Source: a virus
Length of the DNA: 43,415 bases
Reading direction: 5' to 3' (one strand)
Virus record (IMG/VR): IMGVR_UViG_3300008117_000132
Location: 1 to 43,415 of that record
Shown here: piece by piece, positions 22,702 to 31,301 of the stretch
Numbering within the stretch: the stretch's first letter is position 1
Layout of the letters: each line of letters opens with the position of its first letter
The notes under the pieces: model-generated
What the model was told of the DNA's origin: nothing
What the model saw: the letters and a program-made list of their open reading frames with translations, nothing else
Database searches by the model: none
Made by a program: the position numbers and the translations under genes

Positions 22702-23690
22702 CTAAAACAGCAGCTATAACAGGAATAACTGGACAAGATGGAAGTTATTTAACTGAACTATTACTTAATAATGGATACAATGTTGTAGGACTATATAGAA
22801 GAAGTAGTAACTCTAATTTTCAAAGAATTAAACATTTACTTGGTAATAAAAGATTAATCTTAGAAGAATTTGATGTTACTGATCCTGCAGATTGTGTTGA
22901 TATTATAACCAAACATAGACCTCATCATTTTTATAATTTGGCAGCACAAAGTCATGTGGCCACGAGTTTCAAACAGCCAACCACAACATTTGAAATTAAT
23001 ACTATTGGAGTAATAAATATATTAGAAAATATCAGAAAGTTTTCATCAACAACTCGATTTTATCAAGCTAGTACTAGTGAAATGTTCGGATCTAATTATA
23101 TTTTAGATGAGCATGGCGAAAAATACCAAAATGAAACCACTGCTTTTTTACCTCAGAGTCCTTATGCTGTTTCTAAACTGTCTAGCCATAGAATGATACA
23201 GATCTATAGGGAAGCATATGGGTTATACGCTACCAGTGGCATATTATTTAATCACGAAAGCCCACGACGTGGTGAAAACTTTGTTACTAGAAAAATTACT
23301 AAGTATATCGGTCATTTGGTTAATAAAAAAACAACCGAAAGATTAAAATTAGGAAACATTAAAGTTTTAAGAGATTGGGGTCATGCTAAGGATTATGTGC
23401 TTGCTATGAGGTTAATGTTATCTCATGGTAATCCTGATGATTTTGTTATTAGCACAGGATACTCTCATACCGTTGAATCTTTTCTTGAATATGCTTTTAA
23501 GTGTGTCAATTTGAATTATTTAAACCATATAGAAATTGATCATAATCTTTACAGACCAATGGAAGTTGAGTTTTGCAGAGGAGACTCGACAAAAGCTAAA
23601 AATATTCTAGGATGGCAACCAAAAATATCATTTGAACAATTGGTAGAAGATATGGTTTTTTCAGACATAGAGAGTACTAGGTATGAATAG
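22698..23690 (+). CDS. gmd: GDP-mannose 4,6-dehydratase
   Basis: A 330-residue short-chain dehydrogenase-type enzyme that converts GDP-mannose to GDP-4-keto-6-deoxymannose, the first step to GDP-fucose, rhamnose and related sugars. It shows the NADP-binding GITGQDGSYL at the N-terminus, STSEMFG with the catalytic Thr/Ser and Glu around 125-132, the YAVSK catalytic Tyr156 and Lys160, and the subfamily signature NHESPRRGENFVTRKI. Length is close to that of bacterial Gmd (~340-370), slightly short. Such enzymes occur in several large tailed phages. Here it sits between packaging genes, overlapping both neighbours, which suggests modification of host surface sugars or of phage glycans late in infection. 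Confidence 0.95.
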   Translation: MTKTAAITGITGQDGSYLTELLLNNGYNVVGLYRRSSNSNFQRIKHLLGNKRLILEEFDVTDPADCVDIITKHRPHHFYNLAAQSHVATSFKQPTTTFEINTIGVINILENIRKFSSTTRFYQASTSEMFGSNYILDEHGEKYQNETTAFLPQSPYAVSKLSSHRMIQIYREAYGLYATSGILFNHESPRRGENFVTRKITKYIGHLVNKKTTERLKLGNIKVLRDWGHAKDYVLAMRLMLSHGNPDDFVISTGYSHTVESFLEYAFKCVNLNYLNHIEIDHNLYRPMEVEFCRGDSTKAKNILGWQPKISFEQLVEDMVFSDIESTRYE

Positions 23691-23958
23691 AGACTTTAAT
23701 GATCCTAGTTACAAACGATGGAGACAGGACGTATATAAAAGAGATAATTTTAAGTGTCAATGGCCAAATTGTAATATGAAAAGAAAACTTAATGCTCATC
23801 ATATAAAAACATGGGCACACAATATTGGTTTAAGATTTAATACAGATAATGGTATTACTTTGTGCTCATATCATCATAAATTGATCAAAGGATTAGAACA
23901 CCTATATGAAGCAATATTCCTAAAAATAGTAGCGAGTAAAAAATATGGTAAATCATAA
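23683..23958 (+). CDS. HNH endonuclease
   Basis: A 91-residue protein with a complete HNH fold: zinc-binding C25 and C30, the catalytic H39-H40 pair, N56 in the middle, and C61 with H64-H65 (GITLCSYHHKLI). Short HNH enzymes adjoining terminase genes are common in HK97-type phages and assist specific cutting during DNA packaging. Alternatively, it is a free-standing homing nuclease. It overlaps the dehydratase gene by 8 nt and the following nuclease gene by 14 nt, arguing for a resident operon member rather than a recent invader. Confidence 0.85.
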   Translation: MNRDFNDPSYKRWRQDVYKRDNFKCQWPNCNMKRKLNAHHIKTWAHNIGLRFNTDNGITLCSYHHKLIKGLEHLYEAIFLKIVASKKYGKS

Positions 23959-24439
23959 TGACTTTGTGATAATTGTGGACACCAGAGAGCAGCAACCATG
24001 GGAGTTTCCACATCATGCTACTGCTAATAGAAAACTTGATACTGGCGACTACAGCGTAGAAGGATTAGAAGATATAGTTTGCATAGAAAGAAAAAAAAGC
24101 GCTAGTGAATTTGCTAATAATATTGTAGAAAGTAGATTTGCAGATGTTATATCTCGTCTTAGTAATATTAAATATTCTTTTCTTCTAATGGAATTTGATT
24201 TAGAAGACCTATTAATTTACCCTATAGGAAGTACAGTTCCTAAAAAAATGTGGGATAAAATAAAAATAACTCCAGCATTTTTGATTAAAAATATTTTAGA
24301 GTTGCAGATTAATCATAATATTATAGTATATTTTTGTGGAGACTCGTCTAATGCTCAAAAAATGGCAGAGTACATACTTAAAAAAATCTATTATATAGAG
24401 GAAGTAGTTAAAAAAAAGGAGAAAAAAAATGAAACTTAA
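23945..24439 (+). CDS. ERCC4 (XPF)-type nuclease
   Basis: A 164-residue nuclease domain. It shows VDTREQQPW (D12, R14, E15), LDTGDYSVEG (GD at 34-35) and IERKKSASEF (E48, R49, K50, with E55 in the usual acidic position), the ordered metal-binding signature of the XPF/ERCC4 family. There is no helicase or tandem HhH domain, so it is a minimal stand-alone form, as found in archaea and large phages. It probably cuts branched or flapped DNA during recombination or before packaging. The Lys-rich C-terminus (EVVKKKEKKNET) may bind DNA. The start overlaps HNH by 14 nt. Confidence 0.85.
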   Translation: MVNHNDFVIIVDTREQQPWEFPHHATANRKLDTGDYSVEGLEDIVCIERKKSASEFANNIVESRFADVISRLSNIKYSFLLMEFDLEDLLIYPIGSTVPKKMWDKIKITPAFLIKNILELQINHNIIVYFCGDSSNAQKMAEYILKKIYYIEEVVKKKEKKNET

Positions 24440-24995
24440 TAAAGAAATTGTGATTCAACAGCCACCATATACAGCTTCTAATGGAACCATAGTCAAGCCA
24501 GAACCAATGACATATACAGAATTAGATGTTACATATATTATTAGACCAATAAATAATACTATATATGCACAGATCGCTGGTATACCTAGTCCAATTATGC
24601 TTTTACAAGAAGATAATATTGGAGTTTTGAATTTAACAATCGAAAACTTAGAAGCTATATTATTGAATAAGTTAGGAGAAGACCCTCAGAGTTTCTTACA
24701 GTCTTTATTTCCAAAAACACTAGAATCTGATCCTGATGGACCAGGAAGTATCTTATCTGGAATGATAGCTTCTATGGGTATTAAGACTACTCCGACCTGT
24801 AGCTGTAAGAGACATGCTATAGAAATGAATGAGAAAGGTAGTGATTGGTGTGAGCAAAATATGCCTACTATTCTGAAATGGCTAAAAGAAGAAAGTGCTA
24901 AACGCAATCTTCCTTTTGTCGAGACTGTAGCAAAAATTATGGTATCTAGAGCGATTAAAACATCACGCAGACTAAAAGCAAAAAATGCCAAATAG
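24429..24995 (+). CDS. Conserved-looking protein with C-x-C...WC motif (188 aa)
   Basis: A 188-residue protein with AAGGAGAAAAAAA before ATG 24429. The N-terminal ~120 residues are mixed beta and helix with no known motif. Residues 124-152 contain C-S-C-K-R-H, then SDWCEQNMPTILKWLKEES, and the end is a basic amphipathic helix (VSRAIKTSRRLKAKNAK). The C124/C126/H129/C141 spacing could bind a metal. It overlaps the terminase gene by 11 nt, so it belongs to the packaging operon, where a head-to-DNA or terminase accessory role is possible. I do not recognise the family. Confidence 0.7.
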   Translation: MKLNKEIVIQQPPYTASNGTIVKPEPMTYTELDVTYIIRPINNTIYAQIAGIPSPIMLLQEDNIGVLNLTIENLEAILLNKLGEDPQSFLQSLFPKTLESDPDGPGSILSGMIASMGIKTTPTCSCKRHAIEMNEKGSDWCEQNMPTILKWLKEESAKRNLPFVETVAKIMVSRAIKTSRRLKAKNAK

Positions 24996-27015
24996 TCAAA
25001 GTATAATTACTAATTTTGACGATGCCTGGTTAGGCTTAGGAGATTTATCTTCTCTAAGTATCATAGATAATCCTATGATACATAGAAAAGAACAGGACAT
25101 AGAAAATCCTGATCTTCATTTGATAAAACTCTTAAGAAATCCTAAATATATTGGAACTACTTGTAAACTACTTTTTAATATAGAACTTCATCCTATACAA
25201 ATAGCAATTATTCAGGAATTTTGGATCAGATCTTTTCCTATGTATGTTGCTAGTCGTGGTTGGGGTAAAAGCTTTTTATTAGCATTATATTCAGTGTTAC
25301 GATGTGCATTTTTTCCAGGAACTAAAATAGTAGTTGTTGGAGCAGCATTTAGACAGAGCAAGATTATATTTGAATATATGGAAACAATTTGGAGAAATAG
25401 TCCTATCTTGCGTAGTATTTTTAGTGGTAATGATGATGGCCCACGAAGAGATGTTGATAGATGTACAATGAGATTAGGGGATAGTTGGACAATAGCAATT
25501 CCTATGGGTGATGGTAGTAAGATTAGAGGTTTAAGAGCACATATTATTATTGCTGACGAGTTTGCGTCTATCTCTCCTGATATATACGAAACTGTTGTAT
25601 CGGGATTCGCAGCAGTTAGTGCTAGTCCAATACAGAATGTTAAAGAACAAGCTCGTAAACAAGCTATGATCCAGGCAGGAATATGGAATGATGATCTTGA
25701 AGAACTAAATGTCAAAATGGGTAATCAGGCTATTATTAGTGGTACTGCTGATTATGATTTTAAACATTTTTCTAGTTATTGGAAAAGATACAAAGCTATC
25801 ATAGAAAGCAAGGGAGATCAGCAAAAACTAACTGACATTTTTAAAGGAGAAGTACCTAGTAATTTTAATTGGAAAGACTATAGTATTATTCGCATACCAT
25901 ATGAATTAATTCCTAAAGGATTCATGGATGATAAACAGGTGAGTAGAGCAAAAGCTACCATCCATACTGGCATATATAATATGGAATATGCAGCATGTTT
26001 TGTTAAAGATAGCGAAGGATTTTTCCGTCGCAGTTTAATAGAAAGTTGTGTTGTATCTAATACTAATATTATGATAGATAATAAACCATTAATATTTGAT
26101 GCAACTATCCATGGAGATCCAAAAAAACAATATATTTATGGAATCGATCCCGCAAGCGAGCAAGATAATTTTAGCATAGTAATATTAGAAGTAAATCCAA
26201 ATCATAATAAAATTGTATACTGTTGGACAACCAATAGAAGTAATTTTAAGGAAAGACTTAAGAAAGGATTAGCTCAGGATTATGATTTCTATGGATTCTG
26301 TGCTAGGAAAATTAGAAATTTAATGAAAACTTTTCATCCTATCAAAATTGGAATGGATGCTCAAGGAGGAGGTGTTGCTATAGAGGAATCATTACACGAC
26401 CCAGGAAAGATAGAACCTGGAGAACAATTAATATGGCCAATAATTGATCCAGACAAAGCCAAAGATACTGACAATCAGGCTGGTTTACATGTGCTAGAAC
26501 TAGTTCAATTTGCGAAAGCAGAATGGACCAGCCAAGCAAATCATGGATTAAGAAAAGATTTTGAAGATAAAGTTTTATTATTCCCTGCTTTTGATAATTT
26601 GACACTAGGGTTAGCTATGGAAACAGAAGGAAAAGACATCTTTACGGATGATCTTAGTCCATTATATGATAGCTTAAGTGAATGTATATTAGAAATAGAA
26701 GATCTTAAAAATGAATTAACAACAATTGTTATGACTCAAACTAGCACAGGACCAAATGCTAGAGATCGATGGGATACTCCGGAAACAAAATTACCAGGAG
26801 GCAAAAAGGGTCGAATGAGAAAAGACCGCTATAGTTCATTATTAATAGCTAATATGCTAGCAAGACAAATACATAGATCATTAAAACCTATAGACTATGA
26901 CATTATTGGAGCAAATGCTAGAGACTCATATAAGGCAGACGGCAACATGTATAAGGGGCCAGATTGGTTTACGGGAGGAGCTAATGATGATATATATACT
27001 GGAATTTATAGATAA
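24985..27015 (+). CDS. Terminase large subunit
   Basis: A 676-residue DNA-packaging motor. The ATPase has a Walker A ASRGWGKS (K95) and Walker B IIIADE (D191, catalytic E192). The C-terminal RNase H-fold nuclease shows its acidic set: D388 in GIDPASEQDN, D458 in GMDAQGGG, and DDLSPLYDSLSE near 555. The order and spacing fit a full-length enzyme, on the large side for terminases. It powers DNA entry through the portal and cuts the concatemer. The start at 24985 has only a weak ribosome site and relies on overlap with the gene before. The portal gene follows behind a promoter-like motif. Confidence 0.95.
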   Translation: MPNSQSIITNFDDAWLGLGDLSSLSIIDNPMIHRKEQDIENPDLHLIKLLRNPKYIGTTCKLLFNIELHPIQIAIIQEFWIRSFPMYVASRGWGKSFLLALYSVLRCAFFPGTKIVVVGAAFRQSKIIFEYMETIWRNSPILRSIFSGNDDGPRRDVDRCTMRLGDSWTIAIPMGDGSKIRGLRAHIIIADEFASISPDIYETVVSGFAAVSASPIQNVKEQARKQAMIQAGIWNDDLEELNVKMGNQAIISGTADYDFKHFSSYWKRYKAIIESKGDQQKLTDIFKGEVPSNFNWKDYSIIRIPYELIPKGFMDDKQVSRAKATIHTGIYNMEYAACFVKDSEGFFRRSLIESCVVSNTNIMIDNKPLIFDATIHGDPKKQYIYGIDPASEQDNFSIVILEVNPNHNKIVYCWTTNRSNFKERLKKGLAQDYDFYGFCARKIRNLMKTFHPIKIGMDAQGGGVAIEESLHDPGKIEPGEQLIWPIIDPDKAKDTDNQAGLHVLELVQFAKAEWTSQANHGLRKDFEDKVLLFPAFDNLTLGLAMETEGKDIFTDDLSPLYDSLSECILEIEDLKNELTTIVMTQTSTGPNARDRWDTPETKLPGGKKGRMRKDRYSSLLIANMLARQIHRSLKPIDYDIIGANARDSYKADGNMYKGPDWFTGGANDDIYTGIYR

Positions 27016-27016
27016 A

Positions 27017-27025
27017 GTGTATAAT
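27017..27025 (+). promoter_or_regulatory. Candidate late promoter motif GTGTATAAT
   Basis: Exact GTGTATAAT with ATA following and TATAGATAAA before, 55 nt upstream of the portal ATG at 27072. The best conserved example together with 8915. No -35 box is apparent, fitting a late-type promoter. Confidence 0.6.
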
Positions 27026-27071
27026 ATATAATATAATCAAATTACAATTCTATTAAGATATAATTAAAAAT

Positions 27072-29279
27072 ATGGCTAAAAGAAAAACAAAAGACGATAT
27101 TATTCAAAACTCACCAATTATTCCTCAAGAAGCTTATATTACTTGGGGAGATGATCTAGAAAGTAAAAAAGAAGCTCTTAAAAATTCAGGAGCATCATTA
27201 GATGAATTTACTCTTATAGATAAATCTACAGCATCATTTGGTAGATATCGTATGGATTTTTCTAATCTTGATGGACCAACTGGTGGTCGCCCAGGATTAA
27301 CAAAACAAGATTACTATAATTTCAGACCAGAGGAAGCTCCTCCTGTAAGAATCAAATTAATACTTAAAAAAGCTGAAGAAATTTATCAGAGAGTTGGTTT
27401 AGTAAAAAATGTTATTGATCTTATGGGTGATTTTGCTAGTCAAGGAATACGACTAGTTCATAGAAATAAAAGAATAGAAAGATTTTATAGAAGATGGTTC
27501 AAGAAAATTAATGGTAAAGATAGAAGTGAAAGATTTTTAAATAATCTATACAAGAGTGGTAATATTGTTATAGATAGAAGAACTGCAAAGATTAGTTTAA
27601 AGATCACAGATAAATTATATAAGAGTTTAGGATCCCCAGATATGATCCTATCTGATACTGATGAAATCAATATAGAGAAAAGAGAGATACCATGGAAATA
27701 TACTTTTATAGATCCTGTATTTGTTGACGTTACTGCTGGAGCGCTATCTTCATTTGTTACAAACAAAACTTATGAACTACAGGTTCCTCCTTCCTTAAGA
27801 AAAATTATTAATAATCCAAAAACAGAAGCAGAAAAAATGGTTGTAGCCAATCTTCCTCAACAGATTATTGAAGCGGCCAAAATCAAAAAAGGATATCCTC
27901 TTGATCCTGAGAAGACTTCAGTTTTTCATTATAAAAAAGATGATTGGCAGAGTTGGGCTTATCCAATGATATATGCTATTATGGATGATATTGCCGTTAT
28001 CGAAAAATTAAAATTAGCAGATATGGCGGCATTAGACGGAGCTATTAGTAATATCAGAATATTTAAACTTGGAAATTTAGAGCATAAAATTGCACCAACT
28101 AAAGCAGCAACATCTAAGCTAGCTAGTATTTTAGGAAATAATGTTGGTGGTGGAACAATGGATTTAATTTGGGGTCCAGATATTGAACTTATAGAAAGTA
28201 ATACAAATGTACATAATTTTCTAGGAGAAGGAAAATATATTCCACACTTAAATAGTGTTTATGCTGGTCTTGGTATTCCTCCTACTTTAACAGGAACTTT
28301 CGGCGCAGCTGGTACAACAAATAATTTCATTAGTCTTAAGACGCTCACTCAAAGACTTCAATACGGAAGAGATGTTTTAATAGAATTTTGGGAACAAGAA
28401 ATTGCTTTAGTTCAAAAAGCTATGGGTTTTAAATATCCAGCACGAATAGAGTTTGATAGGATGGATCTTAGTAATGAAGATACAGAAAAAGCATTATTAG
28501 TACAACTAGCAGATAGAAATCTCATTAGTGATGAACTATTACAAACAAGATTTGGTTTTGATCCGGACATTGAAAAGACCAGACTAAACAGAGAAAGCAG
28601 AGAAAGAGATAGTAATCGTATGGTTCAAAAATCTGGTCCATGGTTTGATCCTGAATTTGAAAAATCATTGAAAAAAATAGCCTTACAAACAGGAATAGTA
28701 ACTCCGAGTCAGATAGGACTAGAATTAGATAAAAAGAAAAATGGAGAAAAAAATGCGATAGAACTCAAAACGCCTGCAATTCCTGGTATGCCTTCAAAGC
28801 CAACTAAGTTGGCAAACGATTCGCCAGAATCGTTATCTGGACAGCCCCAACAAGGTCGCCCCAAAAATTCCAAAGACCAGACCACCAGAAAAACAAAAAC
28901 GTTTTCGCCCCAGACAGGAGCCTCAATTATGTTATGGGCGATCAAAGCACAGGACGAAATTAGTCAAACAATAAATCCAATACTATTAGAATTTTATGGT
29001 AAAAAAGATCTAAGAAGCCTATCTGCTGAAGAGAGTAAAGAGATAGAAAAATTTAAAACAAAACTGTTTTTATCTATGAAACCTAATGCGTCCATTACTA
29101 AAGATAATTTTAACGAATATATTAGTAGTATGGATTTAGCAGATAATGCTCACTTATACCATAATTATCAAAGTTGGATTAAACAAGTAGCAGCAGAACA
29201 ATCAGAACCCTTATCAAGCGACCAACAAAAACAGGCCAAAATATCTTATTATTGTATGGTGTACAGTAATATTACTTAA
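27072..29279 (+). CDS. Portal protein
   Basis: A 735-residue portal, identified from position between terminase and prohead protease and from typical features: an N-terminal RVGLVKNVIDLMGDFAS helix, a SVFHYKKDDWQSWAYPMIY stretch, an ADMAALDGAISNIRIFKLG core helix, the wing/stem LTGTFGAAGTTNNF, and a LLVQLADRNLISDELL helix. It forms the dodecameric ring through which DNA passes. It is longer than many portals (~500-550), mainly through a charged C-terminal extension after ~560 with a low-complexity linker and a helical end, which may project into the head. The ribosome site is weak. A GTGTACAGTAAT near its 3' end (29259-29270) could act for the next gene. Confidence 0.85.
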   Translation: MAKRKTKDDIIQNSPIIPQEAYITWGDDLESKKEALKNSGASLDEFTLIDKSTASFGRYRMDFSNLDGPTGGRPGLTKQDYYNFRPEEAPPVRIKLILKKAEEIYQRVGLVKNVIDLMGDFASQGIRLVHRNKRIERFYRRWFKKINGKDRSERFLNNLYKSGNIVIDRRTAKISLKITDKLYKSLGSPDMILSDTDEINIEKREIPWKYTFIDPVFVDVTAGALSSFVTNKTYELQVPPSLRKIINNPKTEAEKMVVANLPQQIIEAAKIKKGYPLDPEKTSVFHYKKDDWQSWAYPMIYAIMDDIAVIEKLKLADMAALDGAISNIRIFKLGNLEHKIAPTKAATSKLASILGNNVGGGTMDLIWGPDIELIESNTNVHNFLGEGKYIPHLNSVYAGLGIPPTLTGTFGAAGTTNNFISLKTLTQRLQYGRDVLIEFWEQEIALVQKAMGFKYPARIEFDRMDLSNEDTEKALLVQLADRNLISDELLQTRFGFDPDIEKTRLNRESRERDSNRMVQKSGPWFDPEFEKSLKKIALQTGIVTPSQIGLELDKKKNGEKNAIELKTPAIPGMPSKPTKLANDSPESLSGQPQQGRPKNSKDQTTRKTKTFSPQTGASIMLWAIKAQDEISQTINPILLEFYGKKDLRSLSAEESKEIEKFKTKLFLSMKPNASITKDNFNEYISSMDLADNAHLYHNYQSWIKQVAAEQSEPLSSDQQKQAKISYYCMVYSNIT

Positions 29280-29290
29280 GGAGTTAATTC

Positions 29291-30814
29291 ATGTATATAT
29301 TTCAGCAAGAATACGATGACGGCCTAGAAAACCAAATTAAATCTTCTGCATCAATATCTTATGCTGCTTTAGCTCAACCATGTTCAGATAATAACATAAC
29401 CAATACTATGAAGCATATTAAGAGTATTGCTTCTTTAGATGATCAAGATCTTTATTATGTTCAATCTATTTTAGTAACTTCTAGTTGGAATAAAAATGAC
29501 GATATTTTTGATAAAACAGAAATATGGTTAGCCAAAAATACCCCAGAAGATAAACCGACAAATCTTGAACATGATGAGAATACTATTATTGGTCATATAG
29601 TATCAAATTATCCAATAACAGAGGATGGAATTCTTATAGATGAAAATACTCCTCTAGAAAATTTACCAGACAAATACCATATTCTCACAGGATCAGTTAT
29701 TTACAAAGCTTTTTCTAGTCCAGAACTTAGAGAAAGATCAGAAAAACTAATAGCTGAAATAGAAAATGGCCAAAAATATGTTAGTATGGAATGTTTATTT
29801 AAGGGATTTGATTATGGATTATTAAACAAGGCTAATAATGAATATAAAATATTAGCTAGAAATAATGAAACAGCATATTTAACAAAATACCTAAGAGCTT
29901 ACGGCGGATTAGGCGAACACCAAGACTATAAAATTGGAAGAGTATTGAGAAATATCACATTTTCTGGCAAAGGTTTTGTTAATAAGCCAGCTAATCCTGA
30001 TAGCGTCATCTTTACTCAAAAACAATCTTCTGCACAAATTCAAAATATTTTGCTCGAAAAAAATGAAGATTTTTCAATATCAGGTGTATCTGATAAGCAG
30101 TTAACCAATAGCATGGAGAACAATACTATGAGTTTAGATCTAGACCCAGTAATGAAAGACGTAGCAGAAATCAAAAGCAAGATCGAAGCTATGGAAGTTA
30201 AAACAGCTCAATCAGCCTCTGAAACTATTCTATCATTAGAAGAAGTTATTAAGGCTAATAATGAAACAATCAAAAGTCATGAAGCTAAGATAGCCGAAAT
30301 AACAGCAGCTCTAGAAGTTCTAAACTCTGAAAAAGAGCTAGCTGCTAAGACAGCAGACGAAGCTATGAAGAAAAAGATGGAAGAATTCAAAAAAGCACAA
30401 TCAGATCTTGATGCTGCTTTGGAAGTTATTGCCGCATACAAAGGCAAAGAAGAAGAAATGATGAAAAAAGAAAAGAAGATGAAAAGAATGGCTACTCTAA
30501 TAGAAAATGGCTTAGATAGCGACGAAGCTCAAGCCACAGTAGACAAACTAGAATCTTTAGACGATGAAACTTTTGAAGCTGTAACATCACTAGCTGCTGT
30601 TATGAAAAAGAAAACAAAAGTTGAAGAAAAAGTAAAATCTTCAGATAATACTGAAACAAAGCCTTCTGAGCTAGTTACAGAAGCAGCTTTAGAAAATGTT
30701 GAAGTTGAAGAACAAGTTAATCTTGGAGTTGGTGGCGAAGCAGAAAGTTCTGTTGAGACTACCAGAGCAGCATTAGTAGAATTTGTTTCAAGCAGATTAG
30801 GTAAGAAACTCTAA
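29291..30814 (+). CDS. Prohead protease fused to scaffold domain
   Basis: A 507-residue protein with AAGGAG before ATG 29291. Residues ~1-240 look like a prohead maturation protease: LEHDEN (H94 candidate), KYVSMECLF (S165 candidate nucleophile) and GFVNKPANPDS near 235, the conserved strand that precedes the active-site region in HK97/T4-type enzymes. Residues ~280-450 are an Ala/Glu/Lys-rich coiled coil, a scaffold, and the C-terminus ends with a helix (RAALVEFVSSRLGKKL) fit for capsid binding. The fusion organises head assembly and then digests itself. An internal start at 30128 could make the scaffold alone. Confidence 0.85.
   Translation: MYIFQQEYDDGLENQIKSSASISYAALAQPCSDNNITNTMKHIKSIASLDDQDLYYVQSILVTSSWNKNDDIFDKTEIWLAKNTPEDKPTNLEHDENTIIGHIVSNYPITEDGILIDENTPLENLPDKYHILTGSVIYKAFSSPELRERSEKLIAEIENGQKYVSMECLFKGFDYGLLNKANNEYKILARNNETAYLTKYLRAYGGLGEHQDYKIGRVLRNITFSGKGFVNKPANPDSVIFTQKQSSAQIQNILLEKNEDFSISGVSDKQLTNSMENNTMSLDLDPVMKDVAEIKSKIEAMEVKTAQSASETILSLEEVIKANNETIKSHEAKIAEITAALEVLNSEKELAAKTADEAMKKKMEEFKKAQSDLDAALEVIAAYKGKEEEMMKKEKKMKRMATLIENGLDSDEAQATVDKLESLDDETFEAVTSLAAVMKKKTKVEEKVKSSDNTETKPSELVTEAALENVEVEEQVNLGVGGEAESSVETTRAALVEFVSSRLGKKL
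30128..30814 (+). CDS. Candidate nested scaffold protein (internal start)
   Basis: An in-frame ATG at 30128 (residue 280 of the fusion) is preceded by GGAG at 30115-30118, 9 nt away, giving a 228-residue scaffold-only product beginning MSLDLDPVMKDVAEI. From about here codon choice becomes more like that of the capsid gene. Nested protease/scaffold pairs are well known (for example lambda C/Nu3). Not proven here. Confidence 0.45.
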   Translation: MSLDLDPVMKDVAEIKSKIEAMEVKTAQSASETILSLEEVIKANNETIKSHEAKIAEITAALEVLNSEKELAAKTADEAMKKKMEEFKKAQSDLDAALEVIAAYKGKEEEMMKKEKKMKRMATLIENGLDSDEAQATVDKLESLDDETFEAVTSLAAVMKKKTKVEEKVKSSDNTETKPSELVTEAALENVEVEEQVNLGVGGEAESSVETTRAALVEFVSSRLGKKL

Positions 30815-30828
30815 TAAGGGAGAATAAA

Positions 30829-31287
30829 ATGGCTCTTAAACCAGATCGTATCGAAGCTTACACAGACATTTCATACTTCATGAACACAGTTGCTGAAAGA
30901 GGCGGCGTAGTCGTTCATCTAACCAGTGGATCTGGTGTTTCAATGGATGATGCTAATGCTGTTGTAAGTTATCCAACCGGAGTTCTAGCTGGTACCAATC
31001 CAGCTGGCGTTCTATTAAATGATGTTGTTAATCTTGATCTAACAAGACAGCACATTAATTGGTACCGTGATGAAATGCAGGTTGGTGGCAAGGTTACTCT
31101 ACTACGTCAGGGTCAAGTTACTACTAACGTAGTTGCCACAGGAGTATCCCCAACAGCCGGTGCTGATGCCTATTATGATGCAAACGGTAAGTTTACAACT
31201 GTTAGTACAGATAGCACCAAAGTTGGAAGATTCCTTGGCGGCAAAGATTCTGATGGTTATGTCAAAGTAGATATCAATATCACCTGA
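30829..31287 (+). CDS. Capsid cement/decoration protein
   Basis: A 152-residue beta-rich protein with a strong ribosome site (AGGGAGA) before ATG 30829. The pattern ITxxM...GGVVVHLTSGSGVSM, PTGVLAGTNPAGVLLNDVV and GKFTTVSTDS...VGRFLGGKDSDGYVKVDI fits the small beta-barrel head-decoration proteins encoded between scaffold and capsid genes in many phages. It would bind the capsid surface and stabilise the expanded head. Codons are richer in C-ending and GC forms than most of the window, matching high expression. The assignment is by position and fold pattern. Confidence 0.7.
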   Translation: MALKPDRIEAYTDISYFMNTVAERGGVVVHLTSGSGVSMDDANAVVSYPTGVLAGTNPAGVLLNDVVNLDLTRQHINWYRDEMQVGGKVTLLRQGQVTTNVVATGVSPTAGADAYYDANGKFTTVSTDSTKVGRFLGGKDSDGYVKVDINIT

Positions 31288-31301
31288 TAAGGGAGAAAAA
31301 A

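Noticed and set aside
25212-25715. 167-residue antisense frame in the terminase gene
   Set aside because: Fully antisense to the ATPase motifs, without ribosome site or own promoter.
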